Shown here piece after piece: positions 16,817-25,203 of a stretch of 44,264 bases of DNA. Each line of letters begins with the position of its first letter. The first letter of the stretch is position 1. The translations under genes were made by a program, and so were the position numbers. The notes under the pieces are model-generated. The model was given only the letters and a program-made list of their open reading frames with translations. It was not told where the DNA came from and searched no databases. The DNA comes from Myxococcales bacterium (GTDB lineage Bacteria > Myxococcota > Myxococcia > Myxococcales > Myxococcaceae). The stretch lies in contig JAUXRI010000290.1 of NCBI GenBank assembly GCA_030681895.1, forward strand, positions 1-44,264, in the 5' to 3' direction.

Positions 16817-17386
16817 TCAGGCGTCGTACGGACGCTCGACGGGAAGCAGCCGCTCCACGAGGTCCCACTCACCCTCGCGACGGAGGCCTCGGAGCTTCGT
16901 CACCAGCGGCGTCACGTCGTCGAGGCCTGCGAGCCACTCGGTCGCGAACGGCTTCACCAGCGCCCTGCCGATGCCGAGTTGAATGGTGCGGTGGTTCAGC
17001 TTCGCGCCGCGCGCGTTCCGCTCGGGGTCCCACTGCACGTGCGCGCGGGCCGTCGCGAGGCGGGCGCGCCAGGCTTCGTGCGTCGCGTCCCATCGTGGGT
17101 CGAAGTGCGTCGGCACCGCCATCGCGACGAGCGCGTCGAAGTGCCGTCGATGCAGACGAACCGCCAGCACCCGCTCCTGGTTGGCTTTGGTGGCCCAGCC
17201 GCAGCGCTCCATCATCCACAGGAACGAGGGCTTCACCCACGTCATGCGCTCGAAGGAGAACGGCGCCACGAAGCGCTGCGCCTCGAGCGCCGCGTCGGCG
17301 ATGGCGTGGCTGTAGGCCTGGTACACGGTGATGGTGCGCGCGTCGGCGAGGGCGCGAAGCTGCAGGGTGGGGACGTTCGGGCTCAT
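16817..17386 (-). CDS. DUF4291 family protein
   Basis: 189 residues from ATG 17386; a GTG at 17422 would add 12 Arg-rich residues not typical of the family. Conserved DUF4291 features: an opening IRALYDD-like segment (LRALADARTITVYQAYS), then FERMTWVKPSFLWMMERCGW, QERVLAVRLHRRHF, HVQWDPERN and the closing LLPVERPYDA. DUF4291 proteins occur widely in bacteria and fungi without an assigned activity. It is convergent with manC and divergent from the Cys-rich lipoprotein. Normal length and intact. Confidence 0.9.
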   Translation of the reverse strand: MSPNVPTLQLRALADARTITVYQAYSHAIADAALEAQRFVAPFSFERMTWVKPSFLWMMERCGWATKANQERVLAVRLHRRHFDALVAMAVPTHFDPRWDATHEAWRARLATARAHVQWDPERNARGAKLNHRTIQLGIGRALVKPFATEWLAGLDDVTPLVTKLRGLRREGEWDLVERLLPVERPYDA

Positions 17387-17556
17387 GAAACGCCGACGAC
17401 GGAACAAAAGAGTTCCTGACACTCTTTCATTCTCTGCTCATCTCACGACGTCACGCAGCACGAGTCGACGGCGATGGCGTGCGGGCTGGCCACCCGGGGC
17501 GAGTCCGCTTATGCGCCTCCCTTCAACCTCTCGACGCAGTCCTCGGTCCCCCTGCC

Positions 17557-18306
17557 ATGACGACTCGCCTCTCCCTGTTCCTCCTGCTCGCGCTCGGCCT
17601 CGCTGCGGCAGTCATCACCTCGAGCTGTGGAGCCACCCGGTGCGGTCCCGGCATGTGCGCCGGCTGTTGCGACTCCAGCGGCGCGTGCGTCGGTGGCACC
17701 GAGACGGCCGCGTGCGGAACCAATGGCGCGTCGTGCAGCGCGTGCTCGGGCGGCACCTGCAGCGCGGGCACGTGCTCGGCCGCTGATGCCGGCTCGGGTG
17801 GCGGCGCCGGTGGTGGCGCGGCCGACGCGGGCGCGTGCGGGAACTGCAATGGGTGCTGTCAGAACGGGGTCTGTCGGGCCGGCTCCGCGACCAACGCGTG
17901 CGGCGCTTCTGGCGCGACGTGCGTCGACTGCATCTCGCAGAACCGCATCTGCGTCGCGGGCCGGTGTCAGACGCAGTGTGGGCCGTCGAACTGCGCCACC
18001 GGGTGCTGCCAGAACAACATGTGCGTGACGCCGACGACGGCGATGGCGTGTGGAAATGCCGGCGAAGCCTGCGTGCGCTGCCAGGCGATGGAGACGTGCC
18101 AGGCAGGCGTGTGCGGTGGAAGCGACGCGGGCGTGCAGCTCGACGGCGGCAACAACTGTGCGGCGACGTGCACGGGGTGCTGCGACTCCGGCGGCGCCTG
18201 TCGTGCCGGCACGAGCCCCGCCGCGTGTGGAAACATGGGCCTGACGTGTCTGGTCTGCACGACGTGCCAGGGCCTGCCCGCCTCGGGTGGCGGGCGCTGT
18301 CTGTAG
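17557..18306 (+). CDS. Lipoprotein of four tandem Cys-rich modules
   Basis: 249 residues from ATG 17557, with leader MTTRLSLFLLLALGLAA and a lipobox-like end at ITSSCG. The mature chain is four copies of one module of about 35 residues: C-x4-5-C-x-GCC-x3-4-C-x-x-(G/T)-x4-5-CG-x2-G-x2-C-x2-C. The copies start near CGPGMCAGCC, CGNCNGCC, CGPSNCATGCC and CAATCTGCC, separated by Gly/Ala/Asp linkers. Cys number suggests several disulfides per module, so the protein is probably a compact surface or periplasmic binding or adhesion protein. One more copy of the module occurs at the N-terminus of the pectinacetylesterase-like protein 6-7 kb away. No named domain recognised. Confidence 0.82.
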   Translation: MTTRLSLFLLLALGLAAAVITSSCGATRCGPGMCAGCCDSSGACVGGTETAACGTNGASCSACSGGTCSAGTCSAADAGSGGGAGGGAADAGACGNCNGCCQNGVCRAGSATNACGASGATCVDCISQNRICVAGRCQTQCGPSNCATGCCQNNMCVTPTTAMACGNAGEACVRCQAMETCQAGVCGGSDAGVQLDGGNNCAATCTGCCDSGGACRAGTSPAACGNMGLTCLVCTTCQGLPASGGGRCL

Positions 18307-18365
18307 CGTTGACGCGTCGGCTCACCGTCGGTTCAGACAGGCTGTCGACGAGGCGCGCGCTCTGC

Positions 18366-18371
18366 TACGCG
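18366..18371 (+). promoter_or_regulatory. Candidate -10 hexamer for manB
   Basis: TACGCG lies seven bases before ATG 18379 with no Shine-Dalgarno between, as expected of a leaderless mRNA. Confidence 0.38.
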
Positions 18372-18378
18372 CCGGTGC

Positions 18379-19746
18379 ATGAACACGCACATCTTCCGTG
18401 AGTACGACGTTCGTGGCCTCGTGGACATCGACCTGACCGACGCCGTCGTGGAGGATCTCGGCAAGGGCCTCGCGACGATGGTGAAGCGCGCGCACGGCAG
18501 CACGGTCGTCGTCGGCCGCGACGCTCGCGAGTCCGGGCCCCGCTTTCAGGCCGCCTTCATCAAGGGCGTGCTCTCGACGGGCCTCAACGTCATCGAGGTC
18601 GGCGTCGTGCCCACGCCGGTCGTCTACTTCGCGGCGAACACGCTGCCCGTCGACGGCCTGGCCGTCATCACCGGCAGCCACAACCCGCCCGAGTACAACG
18701 GCTTCAAGATGGGCGTCGGCAAGACGACCTTCTACGGAGAGACGATTCAGCAGCTCAAGCGCATCATCGAGCAGCGCGACTTCGCGATCGGCACCGGCGG
18801 CACCGTCACCTCGTTCGACGCCGTCACGCCGTACCTCCACTTCGTCAACTCCACGGTGACGCGCGGGCCGCGGAAGCTCAAAGTCGTCGTCGACGCGGGC
18901 AACGGCGTCGGTGGCATCGTCTCGGTGCCGATGCTCGAGAAGCTCGGCTACGACGTGGTGCCGCTGTACTGCGAGCCCGACGGGCGCTTCCCCAACCACC
19001 ACGCCGACCCGACGGTGGCGAAGAACCTCGAGCTGCTGATTGCAGCCGTGAAGAAGCACAAGGCCGACCTCGGCGTGGCGTACGACGGTGACGCCGACCG
19101 CATCGGCGTCGTCGACGAGAACGGCGGCATCATCTGGGGCGACCGCCTGATGATTCTGCTCGCTCGTGCGGTGCTCGAAGCCGTGCCGGGCGCGCCCATC
19201 GTCGGCGAGGTGAAGTGCAGCTTCACCATGTACGACGACATCGCGAAGCACGGCGGCAAGCCGGTGATGTGGAAGACGGGCCACTCGCTCATCAAGGCGA
19301 AGATGAAGGAACTCCACGCCGAGCTCGCTGGCGAGATGAGCGGCCACATCTTCTACAAGCACCGCTTCTTCGGCTTCGACGACGCGCCCTACACCGCCGC
19401 GCGCCTGCTCGAGATTCTGTCGAACCAGAAGGGCACGCTGTCGTCGATGCTCGACGACGTGCCGGTGACGTACTCGAGCCCCGAGCTGCGCTTCGACACC
19501 ATCGAGGAGAAGAAGTTCGACCTCGTGAAGCTCTGCACTGAGAAGCTGCGCAAGAAGGGGTTGAGCCTCATCGAGGTCGACGGCGTTCGCGCCACCTGGC
19601 CCGACGGCTGGGGCCTCATTCGTGCGTCGAACACCACGCCGATTCTCGTCGTCCGCTACGAGGCCAAGACGAAGGAGCGCCTGGAAGAGATTCGCGCCCT
19701 CATCGACGGCACCATCGCCGAAGCGAAGAAGGAGATCGGCGGATGA
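18379..19746 (+). CDS. manB: Phosphomannomutase/phosphoglucomutase
   Basis: 455 residues, full family length. Interconverts mannose-6-phosphate and mannose-1-phosphate, and probably the glucose forms too. Motifs: FREYDVRG at the N-terminus; phospho-Ser100 in ITGSHNPPEYNG; metal site DGDADR starting at residue 236; sugar loop GEMSGHIFYKHRFFG; and phosphate-binding RASNTTP near the C-terminus. Feeds manC for GDP-mannose. It leads a three-gene run: the FMN reductase start overlaps its stop (ATGA) and the ROK kinase follows. The alternative name algC is equally suitable. Confidence 0.93.
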   Translation: MNTHIFREYDVRGLVDIDLTDAVVEDLGKGLATMVKRAHGSTVVVGRDARESGPRFQAAFIKGVLSTGLNVIEVGVVPTPVVYFAANTLPVDGLAVITGSHNPPEYNGFKMGVGKTTFYGETIQQLKRIIEQRDFAIGTGGTVTSFDAVTPYLHFVNSTVTRGPRKLKVVVDAGNGVGGIVSVPMLEKLGYDVVPLYCEPDGRFPNHHADPTVAKNLELLIAAVKKHKADLGVAYDGDADRIGVVDENGGIIWGDRLMILLARAVLEAVPGAPIVGEVKCSFTMYDDIAKHGGKPVMWKTGHSLIKAKMKELHAELAGEMSGHIFYKHRFFGFDDAPYTAARLLEILSNQKGTLSSMLDDVPVTYSSPELRFDTIEEKKFDLVKLCTEKLRKKGLSLIEVDGVRATWPDGWGLIRASNTTPILVVRYEAKTKERLEEIRALIDGTIAEAKKEIGG

Positions 19747-20297
19747 AGGTGCTGGCCTTCTCGGGCAGCCTCCGCACGGGCTCGACGAACGAGCGGCTGC
19801 TGGCCGTCGCGGTGAAGGGGCTGGTGGCGAAGGGCGTCGAGGTCGACGTGTGGAACTTCAAGGCCGCCAACATTCCCATCTACGACCCCGACACGTCGGA
19901 CGCGAACCCGCCGGCGGCGATGGTCGACTTCAAGGCGAGGGTGCGCGCAGCGACGGGCCTGCTCATCGCGAGCCCCGAGTACAACTACAGCTACCCGGGC
20001 GCGCTGAAGAACCTGCTCGACTTCGCGTCGCGGCCTCCGAGAGAGAACCCCTTCAAGGGCCGCGTGTCGGCGCAGCTCGGCGCGACGCCTGGCCCCGGTG
20101 GCACGCTCCAGGGGCAGGCGATGCTGCGGCATGTGCTGTCGGGCCTCGGCTGTCACACGCTGCCCGGCGCGGTCACCGTCTCTCGCGCGGAAGACGCATT
20201 CGACGAGCAGGGCGGCCTGAAGGACGAGGGCCAGCGGAAGACGCTCGACGGGTTTCTGCAACGCTTCGTGGAAGAGCTCACCCTCAGGAGCCGCTGA
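19743..20297 (+). CDS. NAD(P)H-dependent FMN reductase
   Basis: 184 residues. Flavodoxin-like fold of the NADPH-dependent FMN reductase family (relatives ChrR, YieF, SsuE). The phosphate-binding loop SGSLRTGSTNERLL is at residues 8-21 and the flavin-contacting SPEYNYSYPGALKNLLDF near residue 78. These enzymes pass electrons to free or bound FMN and often reduce quinones or metals. It overlaps manB by four bases and precedes the ROK kinase by one base, so all three are cotranslated, though the biochemical link to sugar metabolism is not obvious. Confidence 0.9.
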   Translation: MKVLAFSGSLRTGSTNERLLAVAVKGLVAKGVEVDVWNFKAANIPIYDPDTSDANPPAAMVDFKARVRAATGLLIASPEYNYSYPGALKNLLDFASRPPRENPFKGRVSAQLGATPGPGGTLQGQAMLRHVLSGLGCHTLPGAVTVSRAEDAFDEQGGLKDEGQRKTLDGFLQRFVEELTLRSR

Positions 20298-20298
20298 C

Positions 20299-21183
20299 AT
20301 GCTCGCGCTCGGCATCGACATTGGTGGCACCAACGCACGCGCGGCCGTCGTGGAGGTCGCGACAGGCCGGCTGCTCGCCAGCGCGAAAGAAGCGTGGACC
20401 GACCGCACGCCAGAGAACGTGGTGTCGGTCGTTCAGGCGCTCGTCTCGAAGGTCACCGCGGGCCACGAGCTGACCGGCGTGGCCGCAGGGGTCGGGTTCG
20501 CGGGCATGCTGCGCGGCGACGTGGTGGTGAACGCACCGAACCTCGGTTGGCGTGACGTCGACTTCGGCGGGCCGCTGTCGGCTGCGCTGGGTCGCCGGGT
20601 GCGATTGGTGAACGACCTCTCGGCCGCCGCGTGGGGCGAGCTGAAGGCTGGCGCAGCGCGTGGGGCGTCCGACTCGTTCACCGTCTTCGTCGGCACCGGC
20701 GTCGGCAGCGCCATCATCAACGACGACGTGCTCCTGTCGGGGGCCACCGGTGTCGCGGGAGAGTTCGGCCACACCAAGGTCCTCGCTGACGGGGGCCGCC
20801 TGTGCGGCTGCGGCGAGCACGGCTGCCTCGAGGCGTACATGGGTGGCGCGAAGCTCACCGAGTGGATGGCCGAGTCGGGCATCGCGGGCACGCCTGCGGA
20901 CCTCGAGCGGCTCGCGCTGGAAGGGGCCACGCCAGCGAAGGGGCTCTACGACTTCGCGGTCGGCCACCTCGCGCTCGCCATCGCGAACCAGGTGACGGTG
21001 TTGAATCCAGCGGTGCTGGTGCTCGGCGGCGGCGTGCTGTTGCGCTGCCCCGGCATCATCAAGCGTGTCACCACCGTGGTGATGACCCGCGCGAGCGTCA
21101 CGTCGCGGAGCGGTCTGCGAATCGCGCTCGCCGAGCTGGGGGATGACAGCGGGCTGGTCGGTGCTGCGCTTCTCGGTCGCTGA
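20299..21183 (+). CDS. ROK-family sugar kinase, probably glucokinase
   Basis: 294 residues. ATP site DIGGTNARAAVV at the N-terminus; catalytic Asp106 in VNDLSAAAWGE; the sugar/zinc region GEFGHTKVLADGG followed by CGCGEHGCLEAYMGG with the ROK CxCGxxGCxE zinc motif; and LNPAVLVLGGGVL near the C-terminus. CAGGAG lies ten bases before the ATG. ROK kinases mostly phosphorylate glucose, and a glucokinase would supply the mutase two genes upstream; N-acetyl sugars or fructose cannot be excluded. It ends nine bases before a convergent gene. Confidence 0.9.
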   Translation: MLALGIDIGGTNARAAVVEVATGRLLASAKEAWTDRTPENVVSVVQALVSKVTAGHELTGVAAGVGFAGMLRGDVVVNAPNLGWRDVDFGGPLSAALGRRVRLVNDLSAAAWGELKAGAARGASDSFTVFVGTGVGSAIINDDVLLSGATGVAGEFGHTKVLADGGRLCGCGEHGCLEAYMGGAKLTEWMAESGIAGTPADLERLALEGATPAKGLYDFAVGHLALAIANQVTVLNPAVLVLGGGVLLRCPGIIKRVTTVVMTRASVTSRSGLRIALAELGDDSGLVGAALLGR

Positions 21184-21192
21184 CCGAGCGCG

Positions 21193-22266
21193 CTACTTGA
21201 CGACGACGGTGAGCGTCAGCGGTTCGCCGCGGCGCTCGAGCTTGAGGACGAACGTCTTCACCGCGCGCAGCGTCGTGTACGCCTCGAGCACCTTCTGCGG
21301 GTCGAGGAAGTCGAGGTCGTTCACCGAGCGCACGACGTCTCCGTTGCTGAGGCCGAGGGTGGCGTAGAGCGAGCCGGGGCGAATGCCGAAGAACTTGATG
21401 CCCTGGTTCTTGCCGTCTTTGAACGACGGGACGAGGCGCGCGCCCGAGGTGAAGCAGGTGCTGTCGAGGCCGTGCGTCATGCTCTCGACGATCTCCACCA
21501 CGTCTCCCTTTCTCGTCACTGCTGCCGGGTCGATCGAGCAGGTGCCTCCGCCGCTGGGCACGAAGTCGCTCAGGCGAGGCAGGGCCTCTCGGAGCACCGT
21601 TCCAGGGTGAAGCCTGAAGTTGCGCCCTTCGCCAGTGATGCGACAGCGCAGCGTCTTCTGTTCCTTGCCGCGAGTGACCGTCACCTCGAACTCGGCGCGT
21701 CCCCGCGGCATCGCGCCCGGGAGCACGTCGCCTTCGCGGAGCCCGATCGCCCAGAGGAGCGAGCCCGGCTTGAGCTTCGCGACCGTGTAGGAATTTCCGC
21801 TGGTCGCGCCTTCGAGCGACACCTGCGTGTCGACGCAGGTGTCGTTCATCGAGACCTTCCCGAACGCCTCGAGGTCGAGGGTGCACTCCTTCGCGGCCTG
21901 AACGCGCTCGAGGATCGCTCTGGCTTTTCCGGGCTCGCACGGCTCCACCGCCTTCTCCAACGTGACGGTGCGCTGACCCTCGCTGACGTCGTAGCCCGCG
22001 CTCCCCGCTGCGGCGCGCAGCACCTCCACGGCGCGGAACGCCGGAACCTTGCCCTCCAGAACGAGGGTCAGCGGCACGTCAGAGGCGGTGAGCGGGGCCT
22101 GCACCTCGTCGCAGGTGACCGTGCGGTACCAGGCGGCGAGGTCCTTCAGCGTCGACCCCTTCGACAGCCGCACCTCGACGGAGGCCGAGCGCGGCGCGGG
22201 TTTGCACGGCTCTTGAGCGACACCAGCCGTCGCGACCAACGCAACGAGACAGAGGCTTCGATGCAT
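21193..22266 (-). CDS. Exported protein with STN-like and GspC-type PDZ domains
   Basis: 357 residues from ATG 22266, with signal peptide MHRSLCLVALVATAGVA. Residues 28-105 resemble the short N-terminal (STN) domain of secretins (DVPLTLVLEGKVPAFRAVEV). Two PDZ-like parts follow: one near 155-205 (LKPGSLLWAIGLREGDV) and one at 275-355. The second closely follows the C-terminal pattern of type II secretion protein GspC: ARLVPSFKDGKNQGIKFFGI, then RPGSLYATLGLSNGDVVRS and PQKVLEAYTTLR. Unlike GspC it has a cleavable leader and no inner-membrane anchor. Scattered Cys residues may form disulfides. It stands alone, with no other gsp gene nearby. Role unknown, possibly in secretion or as a periplasmic adaptor. 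Confidence 0.85.
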   Translation of the reverse strand: MHRSLCLVALVATAGVAQEPCKPAPRSASVEVRLSKGSTLKDLAAWYRTVTCDEVQAPLTASDVPLTLVLEGKVPAFRAVEVLRAAAGSAGYDVSEGQRTVTLEKAVEPCEPGKARAILERVQAAKECTLDLEAFGKVSMNDTCVDTQVSLEGATSGNSYTVAKLKPGSLLWAIGLREGDVLPGAMPRGRAEFEVTVTRGKEQKTLRCRITGEGRNFRLHPGTVLREALPRLSDFVPSGGGTCSIDPAAVTRKGDVVEIVESMTHGLDSTCFTSGARLVPSFKDGKNQGIKFFGIRPGSLYATLGLSNGDVVRSVNDLDFLDPQKVLEAYTTLRAVKTFVLKLERRGEPLTLTVVVK

Positions 22267-22475
22267 GCCCCGACCTGACTCCAGATTGCTCGCGAAGGCT
22301 GCCCCGAATCTGCGGTTGCGTCGGGGCGCTCGGCACGACGTGCCGCAAGCTTTGCGGAGCTGCGACTCATGCTTTCGAGAAGCGCGATGTCTCTTCGGCC
22401 CGCCATCGAACACACCGTCGTTGTCGCCTTCGGCACTCTGTGGAACCGTTTCTGGCCCACCCACGAGGAGGCCTC

Positions 22476-23306
22476 ATGCGTCACGTCATTGCGTTCCTGT
22501 CGCTCGCAGTGCTGTTGCTCTCGGGCGTCGCGCGCGCCGAAGAGAAGGACGTCGAGGGCAGCAAGGATCACCCGCTGCTGACGCGCATGCCCGGGTACTT
22601 CATCTCGACGTACGAGGCGAAGGAGTGGGACTCGGTCGACATCGCCTACGTCTCGGGCGCCGACGCGCGCTGGGAAGGCAAGATGACGCACGTCTCGTAC
22701 ACCGTGCAGCCGGGCGGCCGGCAGGTCTCGATGGTGCAGATCGCCCGCAACTACGAAGGCGCGCTCAAGAAGGCCGGCGCGAAGATTCTCTACGCCGAGG
22801 GCAACATCACGGTGGCGAAGCTCGAGAAGGGCGGCACGAAGACGTACGTCCAGGCGGGCGCGTTCAACGAAGGCGCGAACTACGATCTTCTCATCGTCGA
22901 GACGAAGGGCCTCGAGCAAGAGGTCGTCGCCGACGCGGCCGCGCTCAAGCAGGGGCTCGCTGCCGAGGGCCGCGTCGCGCTGTACGGCCTGTACTTCGAC
23001 ACCGGCAAAGCCATCGTGAAGCCAGAGTCCGAGCCGACGCTGGTGCAGATGGTGAAGCTGCTGCAGCAGAACGGGTCGCTGAAGGTCTTCGTCGTCGGCC
23101 ACACCGATGGCACCGGCACGCTCGAGACGAACGTGAAGCTCTCGTCGGACCGGGCGGCGGCGGTGGTGGCGGCGCTCACCAGCCGGGGCATCGACGCGAG
23201 CCGGCTCAAGGCCGCGGGGGTCGGGCCGTGGAGCCCCGTCGCGACCAACCGCACCGACGAGGGCAAGGCAAAGAACCGCCGCGTCGAGCTCGTCGAGCGG
23301 CTCTGA
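22476..23306 (+). CDS. OmpA-family outer-membrane/peptidoglycan-binding protein
   Basis: 276 residues from ATG 22476 with GAGGAGG six bases ahead. Signal peptide MRHVIAFLSLAVLLLSGVARA. Residues 25-160 form an N-terminal domain (PGYFISTYEAKEWDSV, then YEGALKKAGAKILYAEGN) like the DUF4892-type region often found with OmpA domains. Residues 170-275 are the OmpA peptidoglycan-binding domain: LYGLYFDTGKAIVKPES, VFVVGHTDGTG, LSSDRAAAVV and the closing AKNRRVELVE. It should sit in the periplasm bound to peptidoglycan. It is divergent from the GspC-like gene across 209 bases with no evident promoter. Confidence 0.92.
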   Translation: MRHVIAFLSLAVLLLSGVARAEEKDVEGSKDHPLLTRMPGYFISTYEAKEWDSVDIAYVSGADARWEGKMTHVSYTVQPGGRQVSMVQIARNYEGALKKAGAKILYAEGNITVAKLEKGGTKTYVQAGAFNEGANYDLLIVETKGLEQEVVADAAALKQGLAAEGRVALYGLYFDTGKAIVKPESEPTLVQMVKLLQQNGSLKVFVVGHTDGTGTLETNVKLSSDRAAAVVAALTSRGIDASRLKAAGVGPWSPVATNRTDEGKAKNRRVELVERL

Positions 23307-23366
23307 CGTCTCCTCCCTCCGGGCGCTCGCTCGACGTTTCGAGGGAGCCCGTGGCATACGCGGCCC

Positions 23367-23858
23367 ATGTCCTCGCTCCTGGGTCAGCTCAAGTCGCTCG
23401 CGTCGCCGTCACAGCTTCTGCCGCTCTGGAAGCTGCTCAAGAACGTGCCCGGGCGTGGCGTCATCATGGGCCGCCTCGCAGGCCAGCTCGCTGCGTACAC
23501 GGGCACGATTCGCCCCGAAGTCGTGAGCCTCGAGAAGGGCGTCGCGCGCGTGCTGATGCGTGACACCCGGCACGTGCGAAACCACCTCAACTCGCTTCAC
23601 GCCGCGGCGCTGATGAACCTGGCGGAGATGACGACGGGCATGGCCGTCATCTCGGCGCTCCCGGAGGGCCTGCGCGGCATCCCCACGCACGTCGCGATGG
23701 ACTACCTGAAGAAGGCGCGTGGCCCCATCACCGCCGAGTGCACGTGCGCGCCCGTGACGTCGCGTGAGCCGCAGAACCTCGAAGTCATCGCCGAGCTGAA
23801 GAACGAAGCGGGTGACGTCGTCGCCCGCGCGCTCGCGAAGTGGCGCGTCGGGGCGTGA
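23367..23858 (+). CDS. DUF4442 hotdog-fold protein
   Basis: 163 residues, starting MSSLLGQLKSLASP. DUF4442 proteins have the hotdog fold of PaaI-type acyl-CoA thioesterases. Seen here are RDTRHVRNHLNSLHAAALMN (the helix entry with the His and Asn usual for the fold), EMTTGMAVISALP, and the closing strands ending DVVARALAKWRVG. Acyl-CoA thioesterase or acyl-ACP binding activity is plausible but unproven. A hexamer TACGCG (23357) lies only four bases before the ATG. Three bases separate it from a convergent gene. Confidence 0.85.
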   Translation: MSSLLGQLKSLASPSQLLPLWKLLKNVPGRGVIMGRLAGQLAAYTGTIRPEVVSLEKGVARVLMRDTRHVRNHLNSLHAAALMNLAEMTTGMAVISALPEGLRGIPTHVAMDYLKKARGPITAECTCAPVTSREPQNLEVIAELKNEAGDVVARALAKWRVGA

Positions 23859-23861
23859 GCC

Positions 23862-25124
23862 TCACTGGCCTCGAACGTTCTCCCAGCCCGCTGTGCCGTT
23901 CGCCCACTGCTGCGCCCAGGAGCTCAACGTCACGCCGGCATCGGCTCCGGCAGGCACGACCGAGCGGGTGAAGAGCTGGTTCAACATCACGTGCGTCGGG
24001 GTGGCGGGGTCGACGACGTAGTACTTGAGGTTCGACTTGCCCTGGTACTGCTCCGTCAGGAGCTTCGTCGTCGCCAGCTCGAAGTCGGGCTGCGCGAGGC
24101 TGAAGAAGGGCGCGAGCACGCTGTCGCGGCTGTAGGCGAGCAGGCCGAAGCGGCGGTTCGGGTACGTGCGCGCGAGCCAGCTGGGCACGAGGTTGAAGTT
24201 CTGGGTGCAGCCGGTGCAGCCGGGTGGATCGGTCACGCCCCACGCGTCGAGCCACTCGGCGAGCAGGCTGGCCTGGGTCGGGTTGATCATCTGCGCCGAG
24301 TCCGAGAGGCCGTGCACCTCGGCCTGGGGGAAGGCCTCGGCGAAGCGATGGTAGTTGAGCTGGACGCCGAAGCCGCCGGCGCTGGTGCCGGTCAGCCAGA
24401 TTTGTCGCGCGCCCGGGAAGGTGGGCGCGAGGCGAGCGAGGAACGCTCGCACGTTGGCGGCGCCCTTGTGGTGGCCGCCGTAGCTCGCCACCGTGTCACC
24501 CGAGTGAACGTCGCCGGTGCAGTACGGAATGAAGACGAAGCTGGCGTTACGGAACGGGTTGTTCACGTTGGTGCGGTTGAACGCGACCTGGCTCTTGATG
24601 GAGTCATTCGCGAACTTCGCGCCGCCGTAGCCGTCGAAGTCGCTCGCCGACCGCACCGTGTAACAGGTGAGCTGGTTCCAGCATGCGCCGCCACCCTGCA
24701 TGAAGACGATGACGTCGCTCGAGCGGTTGCTCAAGTTGACGCCGATGCCCGTCGGCGAGCCGTTGCCGCACTCGGAGCCGGGGAAGTCGACCCACGTCCA
24801 CACCTCGTTGGGCGCGGTGATGGCGCCCTGGGTGCCGCCGTCCATCGCCGTGACGCCGGCGTCCTGCCCGGTGCCCGCGTCCATCATCATCGTCACGGTG
24901 CTCGCCTGGCAGCGGCCGCCGACGCCGCAGACCTGAACCCCGGCCGGACAGACGTCGCAGAAGTTGCCGCCGTTGCCGCACTGCGCGTTCGACGTGCCGG
25001 CCACGCACTGATCGTCTTGCGTGCAGCAGCCGGTGCAGGTGTCGGGGCGGCAGCGCGACCTGGTGCCACACGCCGTCGTGAGGAGCAGCGAGAACACGGA
25101 GATGACGAGGACGAAGACGCGCAC
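23862..25124 (-). CDS. Pectinacetylesterase-family lipoprotein with Cys-rich module
   Basis: 420 residues from GTG 25124; GAGGTG lies seven bases ahead, and longer in-frame starts lack a leader. Leader MRVFVLVISVFSLLLTTAC has a lipobox TTAC. Residues 20-75 are one Cys-rich module (RCRPDTCTGCC, then CGNGGNFCDVC) like those in the lipoprotein at 17557-18306. After a Met/Asp/Gly linker comes an alpha/beta hydrolase of the pectinacetylesterase/Notum family: VIVFMQGGGACWNQLTCY for the oxyanion area, nucleophile Ser in LTGTSAGGFG near residue 247, GLSDSAQ and a late His in ATPTHVML. It should remove acyl groups from a polymer or lipid at the cell surface. Substrate unknown. Confidence 0.9.
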   Translation of the reverse strand: MRVFVLVISVFSLLLTTACGTRSRCRPDTCTGCCTQDDQCVAGTSNAQCGNGGNFCDVCPAGVQVCGVGGRCQASTVTMMMDAGTGQDAGVTAMDGGTQGAITAPNEVWTWVDFPGSECGNGSPTGIGVNLSNRSSDVIVFMQGGGACWNQLTCYTVRSASDFDGYGGAKFANDSIKSQVAFNRTNVNNPFRNASFVFIPYCTGDVHSGDTVASYGGHHKGAANVRAFLARLAPTFPGARQIWLTGTSAGGFGVQLNYHRFAEAFPQAEVHGLSDSAQMINPTQASLLAEWLDAWGVTDPPGCTGCTQNFNLVPSWLARTYPNRRFGLLAYSRDSVLAPFFSLAQPDFELATTKLLTEQYQGKSNLKYYVVDPATPTHVMLNQLFTRSVVPAGADAGVTLSSWAQQWANGTAGWENVRGQ

Positions 25125-25203
25125 GGGCAGGCACCTCGGAAGCAGGGGAGCGCTGTCTAACGCCTCGCCGCCAATGAACCAACCGCCGCAGCGCCGCGCC
25201 GTG

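Noticed and set aside
16817..16819. A second Sec-type UGA at the end of the DUF4291 gene
   Set aside because: The DUF4291 family normally ends at this point and no Cys is conserved there, so a true stop is more likely.
15610..16872. 420-codon minus-strand frame over manC
   Set aside because: It is the antisense of manC. No family pattern is present.
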